Origin: Vagococcus silagei
GTDB taxonomy: Bacteria; Bacillota; Bacilli; Lactobacillales; Vagococcaceae
Length of the DNA: 64,000 nt
Assembly (NCBI RefSeq): GCF_004795745.1
Contig: NZ_SDGV01000016.1
Coordinates: 38,117-102,116 of the forward strand
Direction: 5' to 3'
Under the pieces are notes generated by a model. The model ran no database searches and had not been told where the DNA came from. It saw nothing but the letters and a program-made list of their open reading frames with translations. A program made the position numbers and the translations under genes. Below, one piece after another: positions 33,152 to 41,544 of this stretch. Numbering within the stretch: the first letter of the stretch is position 1; every line of letters begins with the position of its first letter.

Positions 33152-34132
33152 ATGAACTCTCAACAAAAAGAAAACTGGCGTAACTTATTTGACATCAGTA
33201 AAAAAATCAATAAATTAAAGCCATGGCAATTTGTTTCTGAAAGCCAGTTATTCATCGTTCATCTTCCAAACCATACGCAACCAATTGTGATCACTGTTCT
33301 GGGCGAATACAATCAGCCTGGCTTATTAATGTATCCTACCGCACAAAGCCAAAAAATTCTTGCCAATACTTTATATGATTCAATTGATATCGTTGATCCT
33401 CTATCACATAGGATTACACAAAAAGATACACTTGCTTGTTACTTTGGTAATCGGGAGGATTTATCAAAAGAAGATTATAAGCTCGTTAAATCCTTAGACT
33501 TAAATCCTAGAGGTGATGGCAACTGGCTACAATTTATTAAATTTCAAGCAGGAACTTTTCCACAGTCTCTAGATGAAGATGACATATCACTATTAACACA
33601 ATCATACGACATAATGTACGCAGGATTAAACGAATTACAGCTTACAGAAAATTCAGTGCATGAATTTACGCATTTTTATTTAAATGAAACGTCAATTACG
33701 ATCTCTCAAGAAGAATATAAACTTTATGAAGAAAATGGTTTAACACCAGAACCGTTTAAAAATGATGTCTTAATTCGTCGACTGAACTATTTAAATCGCT
33801 CATCTATTACCTTAGAATTAACCTATTTTTATACTAATCAGTTGGATGACGATCATAACGTAATCACAATGATTATTGGTGTTGATGCAGACCTTGGATC
33901 AATCTATTTCTTTGATTTTTCACATGGACCGCAAAATGTACATCACGATATTTTTACCCAGTTAGCACAATTTTTTAAACTAACAGGCCGGCCGAAGCAG
34001 ATCAATGTTCGACTTGAGGACCTATCTTGTGTACTTGATGATTTTTGTCAGCGCCTTGATATTAAATTAGTCACAACACCCGACTTAGACGAGTTGGATA
34101 TTGCTTGTATTTCACTACTTGAAGTTCTTTAA
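33152..34132 (+). CDS. DUF7309/DUF6930-like protein of unknown function
   Basis: A 326-residue soluble protein. The N-terminal half (NLFDISKKINKLKPWQFVSE, then PIVITVLGEYNQPGLLMYP) resembles the DUF7309 pattern, and the C-terminal half (RPKQINVRLEDLSCVLDDFC) resembles DUF6930, an arrangement found together in Firmicutes. The family has no known activity. It has an AGGTGG ribosome site and stands alone. Confidence 0.6.
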   Translation: MNSQQKENWRNLFDISKKINKLKPWQFVSESQLFIVHLPNHTQPIVITVLGEYNQPGLLMYPTAQSQKILANTLYDSIDIVDPLSHRITQKDTLACYFGNREDLSKEDYKLVKSLDLNPRGDGNWLQFIKFQAGTFPQSLDEDDISLLTQSYDIMYAGLNELQLTENSVHEFTHFYLNETSITISQEEYKLYEENGLTPEPFKNDVLIRRLNYLNRSSITLELTYFYTNQLDDDHNVITMIIGVDADLGSIYFFDFSHGPQNVHHDIFTQLAQFFKLTGRPKQINVRLEDLSCVLDDFCQRLDIKLVTTPDLDELDIACISLLEVL

Positions 34133-34187
34133 TTAATTCCCTTAATGCTATTCAATAGCCTAAGGAAATTTTGTTTATTCTCAAACC

Positions 34188-34483
34188 ATCAAATTATCAC
34201 GCCTGTCTTACTGCTCACTCCAAAACGCTCTTTTCAACACTTGGGATTGACGGGGTTCAAAGAGCTGGAGGTCGGCATTAAGTCAATCCTGATAATTTGA
34301 CACAAACTATCAAATTATCAGGCTCGCCTTACTGCTCACTCCAAAACGCTCTTTTCAACACCTAGGATTGACGGGGCTTAGTGAGCTGGGGCTCGGCACT
34401 AAGTCATTCATGATAATTTGACACAAAACGTCAAATTATCACGCCTGCCTTACTGCTCGCCCCAAACCGCTCACTTCGCCACC
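34188..34483. repeat. Array of three palindromic repeat modules
   Basis: Three related blocks start at about 34188, 34310 and 34431 with TCAAATTATCA and run through CTTACTGCTC, CCAAA-CGCTC to a CACC-like end. Between them, reverse-oriented arms end in TGATAATTTGA (to about 34302 and 34422). The unit is about 120 bp. Related modules occur at 40066-40101 and 45319-45625. It lies between a complete gene and the truncated nitrilase-like gene. Confidence 0.8.
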
Positions 34484-34542
34484 TTTTACTTTACAAAACA
34501 AACAAATGTTCGTATAATTAAAGTAGCGAAGGAGGGATTTTT

Positions 34543-34851
34543 ATGGCATTTAAAATTGCTTTAGTTCAAGATACACCTATTGTTGCGAATAACGATACTG
34601 ACTTGTCACTTGTTTTTGATTCACTTGAAATGGCACGTGAGCAAAATGCCAATGTCATCTTTTTTCCAAATCAATCATTAACATCTGATTCAACAATTGA
34701 ATCTGACGAATTTATTACATCCATTCAAGCTATGGCTGTTTTCTATAATATTGATGTTGTTTTTAATTATCAAAAGCAACAAGAAAAATTAACTCTGTCC
34801 ATCAAAAAAGATGGCGAGATTACGATTACAAATGAAAAAGTACCTGCTTAA
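34543..34851 (+). CDS. Short nitrilase-like protein lacking the catalytic glutamate
   Basis: A 102-residue protein aligned with the N-terminal half of carbon-nitrogen hydrolases (FKIALVQDTP; AREQNANVIFFPNQSLTSDS). In active enzymes the segment reads 'FPE', where the glutamate is catalytic; here it is FPN. The catalytic lysine and cysteine half is absent (normal length about 270). It has an excellent GGAGGG ribosome site and a strong terminator, so it is expressed as a small protein. It is either a decayed nitrilase or an evolved non-enzymatic domain. Confidence 0.6.
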   Translation: MAFKIALVQDTPIVANNDTDLSLVFDSLEMAREQNANVIFFPNQSLTSDSTIESDEFITSIQAMAVFYNIDVVFNYQKQQEKLTLSIKKDGEITITNEKVPA

Positions 34852-34856
34852 ATAAA

Positions 34857-34900
34857 AGGCGTCCTAAGAAGAGATTTGAATTTCTCTTCTTAGGACGCCT
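34857..34900. terminator. Bidirectional terminator with perfect 18-bp stem
   Basis: AGGCGTCCTAAGAAGAGA, eight-base loop, exact complement. It serves the nitrilase-like gene and the convergent MazG-like gene. Confidence 0.88.
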
Positions 34901-34919
34901 TAATAGTAGGGCTTTTTTA

Positions 34920-35237
34920 TTATCTTTTTCCCTTTGATTTTTCGACAGGATATTTCATCGCATTTTTCACTAATTTTTCTGCGATAATCTCATCAATATC
35001 AAAACCTAAATTATCAGCTAACATATAAGAATAGATGAGGACATCTGCTAGTTCTTCCTTCAAACGCTCTGTTTGTTGATTACCTTCTTCAGATGTTTTC
35101 CACTGATACAATTCAAGTAATTCACTTGCTTCAAGCGTGATTGATAATGCTAAGTCTTTTTCTTTATGAAATTGACGCCAATCACGTTCCTCTCTAAATG
35201 TATTGATTTTTTTCATTGAGTCTTCAGTTTGTGTCAT
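34920..35237 (-). CDS. MazG-like nucleotide pyrophosphohydrolase (dCTPase-type)
   Basis: A 105-residue all-alpha NTP pyrophosphatase. The metal sites are LALSITLEASELLELYQW (ExxE) and LKEELADVLIYSYMLADN (ExxD), both intact, as in RS21-C6/dCTPase-type proteins. RDWRQFHKEKDLA precedes them as expected. The start is the ATG at 35237 with GGAGG; the frame is open further upstream but without a site. It would remove damaged or unwanted dNTPs. Confidence 0.85.
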   Translation of the reverse strand: MTQTEDSMKKINTFREERDWRQFHKEKDLALSITLEASELLELYQWKTSEEGNQQTERLKEELADVLIYSYMLADNLGFDIDEIIAEKLVKNAMKYPVEKSKGKR

Positions 35238-35266
35238 TTTTTTGCCTCCGTCTATACTAAAAAAAT

Positions 35267-35291
35267 AAGAGTGGCACAAAAGGCCACCCTT
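35267..35291 (-). terminator. Terminator of the gene at 35300
   Basis: AAGGGTGGC-loop-GTGCCACTCTT on the minus strand followed by ATTTTTTTAG, nine bases after the stop codon. Confidence 0.7.
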
Positions 35292-35299
35292 ACACGTTA

Positions 35300-35839
35300 T
35301 TATTGTCCCCGTTCAAATACTTTCTTTTCTGGTAATGGATAGTCTGCTTCAGATAATTTATCAATCGCAAGTGCTTGATGGAAATCATCAATTGATAAAT
35401 CAATTTTTCTTGATAAGTCAAAAACAATGTGAAGCACATCATGGAAATACATAGAATTACCTTGTTCAAAGTAAGCTTTGTATTCTGCCGATGTATTACT
35501 ATGGCCTGTTTCATCTTGGAATTTTTTAGCTTCTTCTAAATAGTAGTTAAAATATTCTCTTGTATAATCTGCGAAGTGGTTAAAAATTGTAATGGCTATT
35601 GTTAAATCTTCTTGCCAAACATCAAATTTTTTCTTCGCTAATCCACCTTGAACTTCAATTAATTGAAATTGTTCATTTCGTAAGTTTTGTGTAATTAACA
35701 TTTCAATATTTAAACTAATACCTGTATAAGATACATCTTCAAAATCGAATTTTTTAAGATCTTCTAACTCTTTTAGTAAGCTTTTTGGTGTAAATTGGCG
35801 ATTCTCTAAACTTTTATAAACTTTCTTTTGCTCAAACAT
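35300..35839 (-). CDS. Hypothetical protein (179 residues)
   Basis: I do not recognise the family. The protein is soluble, acidic and apparently helical, with an aromatic-rich middle (HFADYTREYFNYYLEEAKKF) and FHDVLHIVFDLSRKIDLSID near the end. There is no signal peptide or metal motif I can identify. The gene has GGAGG before its ATG, its own terminator, and no clear functional neighbour. Confidence 0.55.
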   Translation of the reverse strand: MFEQKKVYKSLENRQFTPKSLLKELEDLKKFDFEDVSYTGISLNIEMLITQNLRNEQFQLIEVQGGLAKKKFDVWQEDLTIAITIFNHFADYTREYFNYYLEEAKKFQDETGHSNTSAEYKAYFEQGNSMYFHDVLHIVFDLSRKIDLSIDDFHQALAIDKLSEADYPLPEKKVFERGQ

Positions 35840-36016
35840 AACAAATCCTCCAATACTTTTTTATTCCCATTCTTCTCCTATTATAAACGATTAACCCTTA
35901 CTTACCAAGAGAAATAATCATTTTGTATCAAAAGTTAAATAAAAAAGGTTAAATTTACTCAAATTACTCAAATCTGTAATTTTAAAAAAATTTAAGTAAA
36001 TTATGAAACTTTTAAT

Positions 36017-36045
36017 TTTACTTACTTTAAGTAAGATGATATAGT
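36017..36045 (+). promoter_or_regulatory. Promoter with palindromic operator of the FMN reductase gene
   Basis: TTTACT (36017-36022), 17-bp spacer, TATAGT (36040-36045). The spacer begins within a perfect palindrome, CTTACTTTAAGTAAG (36021-36035). Fourteen of its 15 bases recur in the promoter spacer of the MarR-type gene (55790-55804). Confidence 0.65.
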
Positions 36046-36110
36046 GAATTCATAAGTTATTTAAACACGAAAACTTAAACTTAAAAATAGACATACAGGG
36101 GGATTTTTAC

Positions 36111-36632
36111 ATGAAATTTGGGATTATTTTAGGAAGCACAAGAGATGGACGCGTCAGTCCACAAGTCGGAGAATATATTAAGAGTATCGCTGACAAACGT
36201 GACGAACACAATTTTGAAATTGTTGATATTACAGACTATAACTTACCGTTTTTAGGTACGGGCACACCAAATCTAGCTTGGAACGAAAAAATCAATAGCC
36301 TAGATGGTTACATTTTTATCGTACAAGAATACAATCATGCTTTATCAGCTGCGCTAAAAAATGCTTTAGATAGTGCGCGTGAAGAATGGTTTAATAAAGC
36401 AGCAGGTATTGTTAGTTATGGTTCTGGCGGAGGCATTCGTGCAGCTGAACAAGTGCGTACGATTCTAGCTGAACAAAAAGTTGCTGATGTACGTACGAAC
36501 CCAGCCTTTAATTTATTTACAGACTTTGAAAACTTCAGCACATTCAAGCCTGGTGAACATATGGAAGCTGGTGTCAATGACTTATTAGATGAATTAATTT
36601 TATGGTCAACAGCTTTAAAAACAATCCGTTAA
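36111..36632 (+). CDS. NADPH-dependent FMN reductase
   Basis: A 173-residue flavodoxin-fold quinone, azo or chromate reductase. The FMN phosphate loop is GSTRDGRVS (residues 8-16), followed by VQEYNHALSAALKNALD, whose conserved Tyr-Asn region holds the flavin ring (usually PEYN), and GIVSYGSGGGIRAAEQ. It has an AGGGGG ribosome site. Its promoter palindrome matches that of the MhqR-like regulator at 55305, which suggests shared electrophile control. A family relative is at 58143. Confidence 0.87.
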   Translation: MKFGIILGSTRDGRVSPQVGEYIKSIADKRDEHNFEIVDITDYNLPFLGTGTPNLAWNEKINSLDGYIFIVQEYNHALSAALKNALDSAREEWFNKAAGIVSYGSGGGIRAAEQVRTILAEQKVADVRTNPAFNLFTDFENFSTFKPGEHMEAGVNDLLDELILWSTALKTIR

Positions 36633-36642
36633 GATAATAAAT

Positions 36643-36670
36643 AAAGGACTCGCATTTTATCGAGTCCTTT
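36643..36670. terminator. Bidirectional terminator
   Basis: AAAGGACTCG, eight-base loop, CGAGTCCTTT with T runs, between the convergent FMN reductase and oxidoreductase genes. Confidence 0.85.
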
Positions 36671-36674
36671 TTGT

Positions 36675-38111
36675 TTATTCTGCACCTAATGCAGCCATTG
36701 TAATGTAGTTATATGGCTGATTAAAATGTGGTAAAAAGAAAATATCTAATAATTTTATTTCATCAATTGTCGTTTGTTTTGCAATTGCTAATGAGAACAT
36801 GTGAATTCCCATAGAAATATCTGCCGTTGAGCTCATTTGGGCACCTAAAACGCGGCGTGTTGCTTTGTCATATACCATGCGAATATGTACTTTATCATTT
36901 GTCGACATAAAAGCAGGTTTTTGCCAATCTTCATAATCTGTTGCTGCTGCATCAAAGCCATTCTCACGAGCCGCTTTTAATGTTAAACCTGTTGATACCA
37001 TATGTAAGCCAAAGATAGAAATACCATTCGAGCCTTGTACACCCGGACCTTCAAGCGTTGTCCCGCCAATATTATGAGCTGCAACAATTCCAGTACGAAC
37101 AGCATTACTTGCAAGTGCAATGTATGTAGAGCCATTTAATGCATTTGAATGAACAGTAGCACAATCACCAACAGCATACACTTTAGGTGATGTCGTTCTG
37201 TGATAGCGATCGACTGCATAAGCTCCATTATCAGCTAATGCAAGATAATCTTTACCTAAATCAGAATTTGGTTTAAATCCAATCGCATTAATGACTAAAT
37301 CAACATCATAAACACCATGATCGGTTTCAATTGCTGAAACTTGCTCTTTTGCTGACATAAATGTTTTTCTGATTTCTTCAAGAACTGGTTTCAAGTTTTC
37401 AGAAGCTTCTATTTGGTCCAAATAATCAATAAATGACGCAATCTTAGTTTGACCATGATACGCTTTAACGGCTTCACCTAAGTGAAGTTCAATACCGTTT
37501 GCACGAAGATTTTCTTCCATTTCAGCTGAGAAGGATTCATCATAATAACCTGGTAAAACACAATCTTGGATATCAAATAAAAGTACTTCTTTATTACGTC
37601 TTTTTAGTGCTTCGACCATTTCAACACCAATATAACCAGCACCTACCACAGCTACGCGTTTAATGTGATCTTGCTCTAACAATTTATCGACGATCACACT
37701 TTCATCAAAACTCTTCAGCAAATGAATACCTGGCAAGTGACTTCCTGGTAATTGCGGTACAATTGGTTTCGATCCTGTGGCCAATATTAGATAATCATAG
37801 CCCTCAATAAATGCTTCCCCCGTCACAAGATTTTTACAATACACTTTGCGATTACGATAATCCACTCGTTCTACAATTGTTTCCATATGAATCACAGCAC
37901 CTTTGTGCTGAAAAGCCTCTGGTGTTGTGTAGAATAAGTCTTTATAACCTTCAATTTGGCGACCAATCCACAAAGGTGTTCCACACCCTAAGTAACTTAA
38001 AGACTTACTACGATCAATCATCACAACTTCTTGATTCTTGTACTGGTCAAGCAGAGTATTTGCTGCAGCAATTCCTGCATGATTTGAACCAATAATTACT
38101 GTTTTTGGCAT
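36675..38111 (-). CDS. NADH oxidase / CoA-disulfide reductase family flavoenzyme
   Basis: A 478-residue FAD enzyme. The FAD motif VIIGSNHAGIAAAN, the redox cysteine Cys43 in SYLGCGTPLW, the NAD motif VAVVGAGYIGVEMVEAL and the second FAD site KVYAVGDCATVHS are all present. Single-cysteine enzymes of this class reduce oxygen to water (Nox) or CoA disulfide and persulfide. The SxxGCG(T/I)xLW surroundings favour the Nox branch. However, its promoter spacer carries a CstR-type palindrome, so a role in sulfur stress is possible. Confidence 0.85.
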   Translation of the reverse strand: MPKTVIIGSNHAGIAAANTLLDQYKNQEVVMIDRSKSLSYLGCGTPLWIGRQIEGYKDLFYTTPEAFQHKGAVIHMETIVERVDYRNRKVYCKNLVTGEAFIEGYDYLILATGSKPIVPQLPGSHLPGIHLLKSFDESVIVDKLLEQDHIKRVAVVGAGYIGVEMVEALKRRNKEVLLFDIQDCVLPGYYDESFSAEMEENLRANGIELHLGEAVKAYHGQTKIASFIDYLDQIEASENLKPVLEEIRKTFMSAKEQVSAIETDHGVYDVDLVINAIGFKPNSDLGKDYLALADNGAYAVDRYHRTTSPKVYAVGDCATVHSNALNGSTYIALASNAVRTGIVAAHNIGGTTLEGPGVQGSNGISIFGLHMVSTGLTLKAARENGFDAAATDYEDWQKPAFMSTNDKVHIRMVYDKATRRVLGAQMSSTADISMGIHMFSLAIAKQTTIDEIKLLDIFFLPHFNQPYNYITMAALGAE

Positions 38112-38159
38112 AACTTACGTCTCCTTTTAAATTTTTCCAAGCATCCCCACTCTACCAAC

Positions 38160-38191
38160 AGTATAGGCTATACCCTATATGGTAAAGTCAA
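38160..38191 (-). promoter_or_regulatory. Promoter with CstR-type palindrome
   Basis: On the minus strand TTGACT (38191-38186) and TATACT (38165-38160) are 20 bp apart, and the spacer is occupied by ATACC-N6-GGTAA (38170-38185, plus strand). The half-sites and 6-bp gap equal those of the operator at 10310-10325. This suggests control by the same repressor. The long spacer is unusual. Confidence 0.55.
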
Positions 38192-38658
38192 TCCCATTAT
38201 TTATTTCTTTTAAATTCTCAATTAAGCATAAATACTATCAAAGCAATTGTGAAGAACATAACATGTCAGCCTAGCAAACTATAATGATTATTAATAAACT
38301 CATAGCAATTCCTTACTATTTCTCTTTTATCATTGTTTTATTAACATTTTCAGAAAAAAATATTTACTAGGCCAAGCTAAAGATGAATCTAGTGCACTTT
38401 AGCAAACCTTTACCTTAGGGCATCCTTTATCATTTTCTTTATTTTTTCAGAAAAAAGAGGACATTCTAAGTTTCCTTTGATAGATACTTTGATCAATAAC
38501 TCATTTCTACTGTACACTAAGTTACAATAAACCTCTATACCAAATTTATGGTTTAAAATAGATATTTCAAAATTTGTTCATAATCTCTTGCAATTTCACT
38601 GGTATTATCTTTATTAATTCATTACAATGGATTTAATATTTCAGAAAGGGTGACAAAG
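38192..38658. other. Gene-free divergent intergenic region
   Basis: About 470 AT-rich bases between divergent genes, containing the C69 dipeptidase promoter somewhere in its right part. I find no coding sequence, known RNA or repeat-family member in it. Confidence 0.4.
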
Positions 38659-40062
38659 ATGAAAAGAAGAATTGGTTCATGTACGACATTCCTAGCAGGA
38701 AAAAAAGCAACAATTGATGGCTCAACACTGATTGCACGCGATGAAGATGGTGGTGAAGCACCAAACCCACAACGTTTTGTGGTCATCACACCAGAAATGC
38801 AACCTAAAATATTCAAATCAGTTGTAAGTGGTGTTGAAATTCCATTACCTGAAAATCCACTTCGCTACACATCTACGCCTGATGCTGATGATCAATATGG
38901 CGTGTGGGCTGGCGCCGGTATCAATAGCGCAAATGTTGCAATGACAGGGACTGAAACAATCACAACAAATAGCCGTATTCTCGGCGTTGATCCTTTTGTC
39001 GAAGCAGGTATTGGTGAATGTGATATTGTGTCACTAGTCTTACCATATATCAAATCAGCCAAAGAAGGCGTTAAACGTTTAGGACAATTACTTGAAACTT
39101 ATGGGACCTATGAACCGAATGGCATTGCTTTTTCTGATCGCAATAATGTTTGGTATATGGAAACACTTGGTGGTCATCATTGGGCTGCGATTCGTATTCC
39201 GGATGAAGCATATGTGATTGCACCAAATCGTCTAAATATTGATCATTTTGATTTTGACTCAAAAGATGTTTTATATTCAGATGACTTACCAGAATTGATT
39301 GAACGCTATCATTTGAATCCTGATACGAATGATGTCAACCTACGACATATTTTTGGTAGTGCTGATATTAAAGATACTCGTTACAATAACCCTAGATCGT
39401 GGTACGTTCAACGTCATTTTAATCCAGAACGCGGTCAAGACCCAACCGATCATAACTTGCCTTTTATTTGTTATGCCAAACAAAAAATCAGTATTGAAGA
39501 TGTGAAGTGGGCTCTAAGTTCTCATTATCAAGGAACTGTTTATGATCCATACGGAAAAGGCTCTGAGAAAGAGAAAAAACATTTCCGACCAATTGGTATC
39601 AATCGTAATTTAGAAACACATATTCTACAAATAAGAAATGACGTCACAGAAGATATTGCAGGTATTCATTGGCTATCATTTGGACCGAATACATTTAATG
39701 CCGTTGTGCCATTTTATGCAAATGTGAACAACACACCCGCTAGTTATCGTGATACAACGACGACTTTTAACTTAGGCCACATGTATTGGTTAAGTAAAAC
39801 AACTGCATTATTGGGTGATGAAAACTTCCCATTATATAGTAGTTTCGCAGAAGACTTTGAACAAGACATGTTTGCAACTTGTCGGTCATTACAAATAAAA
39901 GCTGATAAAGAAAGCCAATCAAAAGAAGATATCTCAGCTTACCTGGAAACAATTAATCAACAATTCGCTGATTATTCTCTAGAAAAAGCAACAAAACTTT
40001 TAGGTGACATGGTTGCGAGTGGTTCAAAAGGAATGAATCTAAGCTATCCCTTAGCCGACTAA
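38659..40062 (+). CDS. pepD: C69-family dipeptidase (PepD)
   Basis: A cytoplasmic Ntn-hydrolase of 467 residues that cleaves dipeptides. The nucleophile is Cys8 in GSCTTFLAG, exposed after removal of a short propeptide; the following [39 protein letters not shown] and [20 protein letters not shown] are family hallmarks. The ATG at 38659, with AAAGGGTG in place, is preferred to an in-frame GTG at 38650. It is a single-gene unit followed by a repeat arm and a terminator. Confidence 0.92.
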   Translation: MKRRIGSCTTFLAGKKATIDGSTLIARDEDGGEAPNPQRFVVITPEMQPKIFKSVVSGVEIPLPENPLRYTSTPDADDQYGVWAGAGINSANVAMTGTETITTNSRILGVDPFVEAGIGECDIVSLVLPYIKSAKEGVKRLGQLLETYGTYEPNGIAFSDRNNVWYMETLGGHHWAAIRIPDEAYVIAPNRLNIDHFDFDSKDVLYSDDLPELIERYHLNPDTNDVNLRHIFGSADIKDTRYNNPRSWYVQRHFNPERGQDPTDHNLPFICYAKQKISIEDVKWALSSHYQGTVYDPYGKGSEKEKKHFRPIGINRNLETHILQIRNDVTEDIAGIHWLSFGPNTFNAVVPFYANVNNTPASYRDTTTTFNLGHMYWLSKTTALLGDENFPLYSSFAEDFEQDMFATCRSLQIKADKESQSKEDISAYLETINQQFADYSLEKATKLLGDMVASGSKGMNLSYPLAD

Positions 40063-40065
40063 CCT

Positions 40066-40101
40066 AGGTGGTGAAGAAAGCGATTTGAAGCGAGCATTAA
40101 G
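40066..40101. repeat. Single arm of the palindromic repeat family
   Basis: AGGTGGTGAAGAAAGCG, then TTTGAAGCGAGCATTAAG, closely matches the reverse complement of the arm ending at 45625, where the same start is followed by TTTAGGAGCGAGCATTAAG. It begins four bases after the dipeptidase stop codon. Confidence 0.75.
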
Positions 40102-40123
40102 CTTTCTGAACCCAATTATCTCT

Positions 40124-40167
40124 AAAAAAGACCAAATCCGTTTATCAAAATGGCTTTGGTCTTTTTT
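40124..40167. terminator. Bidirectional terminator
   Basis: AAAAAAGACCAAA and TTTGGTCTTTTTT flank an inner stem-loop between the convergent dipeptidase and MazG-like genes. Confidence 0.85.
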
Positions 40168-40185
40168 GATATGCTTCAAACATAC

Positions 40186-40506
40186 CTAAAATTGGGCAAT
40201 GTATTCTTCTAAATTTGGTGTCTGATGATACTTACGCGAACCTTCGCGATCTTTTTCTATTATTGCTTGATTTAAGTCAATTCCATTTATTGCGGCTATC
40301 GCGAACGTATAATGAATCACATCTGCCAGTTCATTAGCTAAGGTATTTGTCGTATCTACGTCTTTACGACCTGCAAGTTGGTTCATCATTTCGGCCACTT
40401 CACCCACTTCTTCCACAAGTTTCATAAATAGGCTTTCTGAAGTGATTTTGCCTTGATACTTAAGTTCTAAATATTTTTGTAATTGTGTAATCGTTAAGTT
40501 TTCCAT
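40186..40506 (-). CDS. MazG-like nucleotide pyrophosphohydrolase
   Basis: A 106-residue helical NTP pyrophosphatase. The metal-binding glutamates are in MKLVEEVGEVAEMMNQL (EExxE) and the aspartate in ANELADVIHYTFAIAAINGI (ExxD). YHQTPNLEEYI forms the tail. All key residues are intact. It is one of three small MazG-type proteins in this window (with 19537 and 34920) and stands alone behind GGAGAAGGA. Confidence 0.85.
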   Translation of the reverse strand: MENLTITQLQKYLELKYQGKITSESLFMKLVEEVGEVAEMMNQLAGRKDVDTTNTLANELADVIHYTFAIAAINGIDLNQAIIEKDREGSRKYHQTPNLEEYIAQF

Positions 40507-40637
40507 ATCCTTCTCCTAATATTTTTCTATTATTGTATCATGACATTTTGGGCATTCTTTTATGAATTTAACACTCCTATATTTTTTTTATTCAAGTAAA
40601 CTGTTTAATCGCATGTGACTCAGATTCGCTTTAAACA

Positions 40638-40687
40638 AAATAAGAGTACGAATGACAATCACAATGATTTCATTCGTACTCTTATTT
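40638..40687 (-). terminator. Terminator of the transaldolase gene
   Basis: An 18-bp stem, AAATAAGAGTACGAATGA with its complement, six bases after the stop codon. Confidence 0.82.
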
Positions 40688-40693
40688 AATTTA

Positions 40694-41338
40694 TTATTTT
40701 TTAAACTGTTCCCAATCTTTTAGGAACATTTCAATGCCTTTGTCAGTTAATGGATGTGACCATAATTTAGGGAATAAAGAACCTGGTATAGTTGCAATAT
40801 GTGAACCTAAATGCGCCACAACTTCGACATGTTCTAAGTTACGAATACTTGCTGCAATGATTTCTGTATCAAAACCAAAAGTATCCATGATATCACGTAA
40901 CTCTTCAATTACACGATAACCATCTGTTCCCATATCTTCTAAACGGCCCAAGAATGGACTAATATATGTCGCGCCTGCTTTAGCTGCTAATAAACCTTGT
41001 GCAACTGTAAAAATAAGCGTTACATTTGTCTTGATTCCTTCTTGCGATAAGATATGAACAGCTTTTAGCCCTTCTTCTGTCATTGGAATTTTAACAACCA
41101 CATTGTCAGCCCATTTTGAAATGACACGCGCTTCTGCTACCATTTCTTCTGAAGTTAAACCAATGACTTCCGCACTAACTGGTCCAGAAACGATTGAACA
41201 GATTTCTTTAATCACCTCTTCAAAATCACGACCTTCTTTTGCGATAATGGTTGGATTCGTTGTTACCCCGTCCACAAGTCCTAAAGCATTAATACGTTTA
41301 ATTTCCTCTACATTTGCTGTGTCTAAAAAAAATTTCAT
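40694..41338 (-). CDS. fsa: Transaldolase-like fructose-6-phosphate aldolase
   Basis: A 214-residue class I aldolase, the short transaldolase subfamily (TalC/FSA). It opens [20 protein letters not shown], then [17 protein letters not shown]; the Schiff-base lysine is in [32 protein letters not shown] and [12 protein letters not shown] follow. The start is fixed by homology to the MKFFLDTA opening; the ribosome site (GATGGTG) is weak. The role is either transaldolase in the pentose phosphate pathway or F6P cleavage; sequence alone does not decide. Confidence 0.9.
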   Translation of the reverse strand: MKFFLDTANVEEIKRINALGLVDGVTTNPTIIAKEGRDFEEVIKEICSIVSGPVSAEVIGLTSEEMVAEARVISKWADNVVVKIPMTEEGLKAVHILSQEGIKTNVTLIFTVAQGLLAAKAGATYISPFLGRLEDMGTDGYRVIEELRDIMDTFGFDTEIIAASIRNLEHVEVVAHLGSHIATIPGSLFPKLWSHPLTDKGIEMFLKDWEQFKK

Positions 41339-41477
41339 TGATCTAAAACACCATCTTTCTATTAATTTACAAAAAAGAAACCCCTTACATAGATTCCACA
41401 TTATCATATCTCTGAATAAGACGCAATCTTTATGACTGATTTTTTCACAATTTTACCAAAAAATGGTATAGTCAAAA

Positions 41478-41511
41478 ATATCCTATTGAACCTCAATGTT
41501 CAATAGGATAT
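41478..41511 (-). terminator. Terminator downstream of the PepSY lipoprotein gene
   Basis: ATATCCTATTGAAC-loop-GTTCAATAGGATAT forms a perfect 14-bp stem 34 bases beyond the stop codon. Confidence 0.78.
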
Positions 41512-41544
41512 TTATTTATTACTTATTTAAAGGACTATTCTAAA

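Noticed and set aside
34133..34500. CRISPR array
   Set aside because: The repeats are 120-bp imperfect palindromes with alternating orientation, not short identical repeats with unique spacers, and no cas genes are present.
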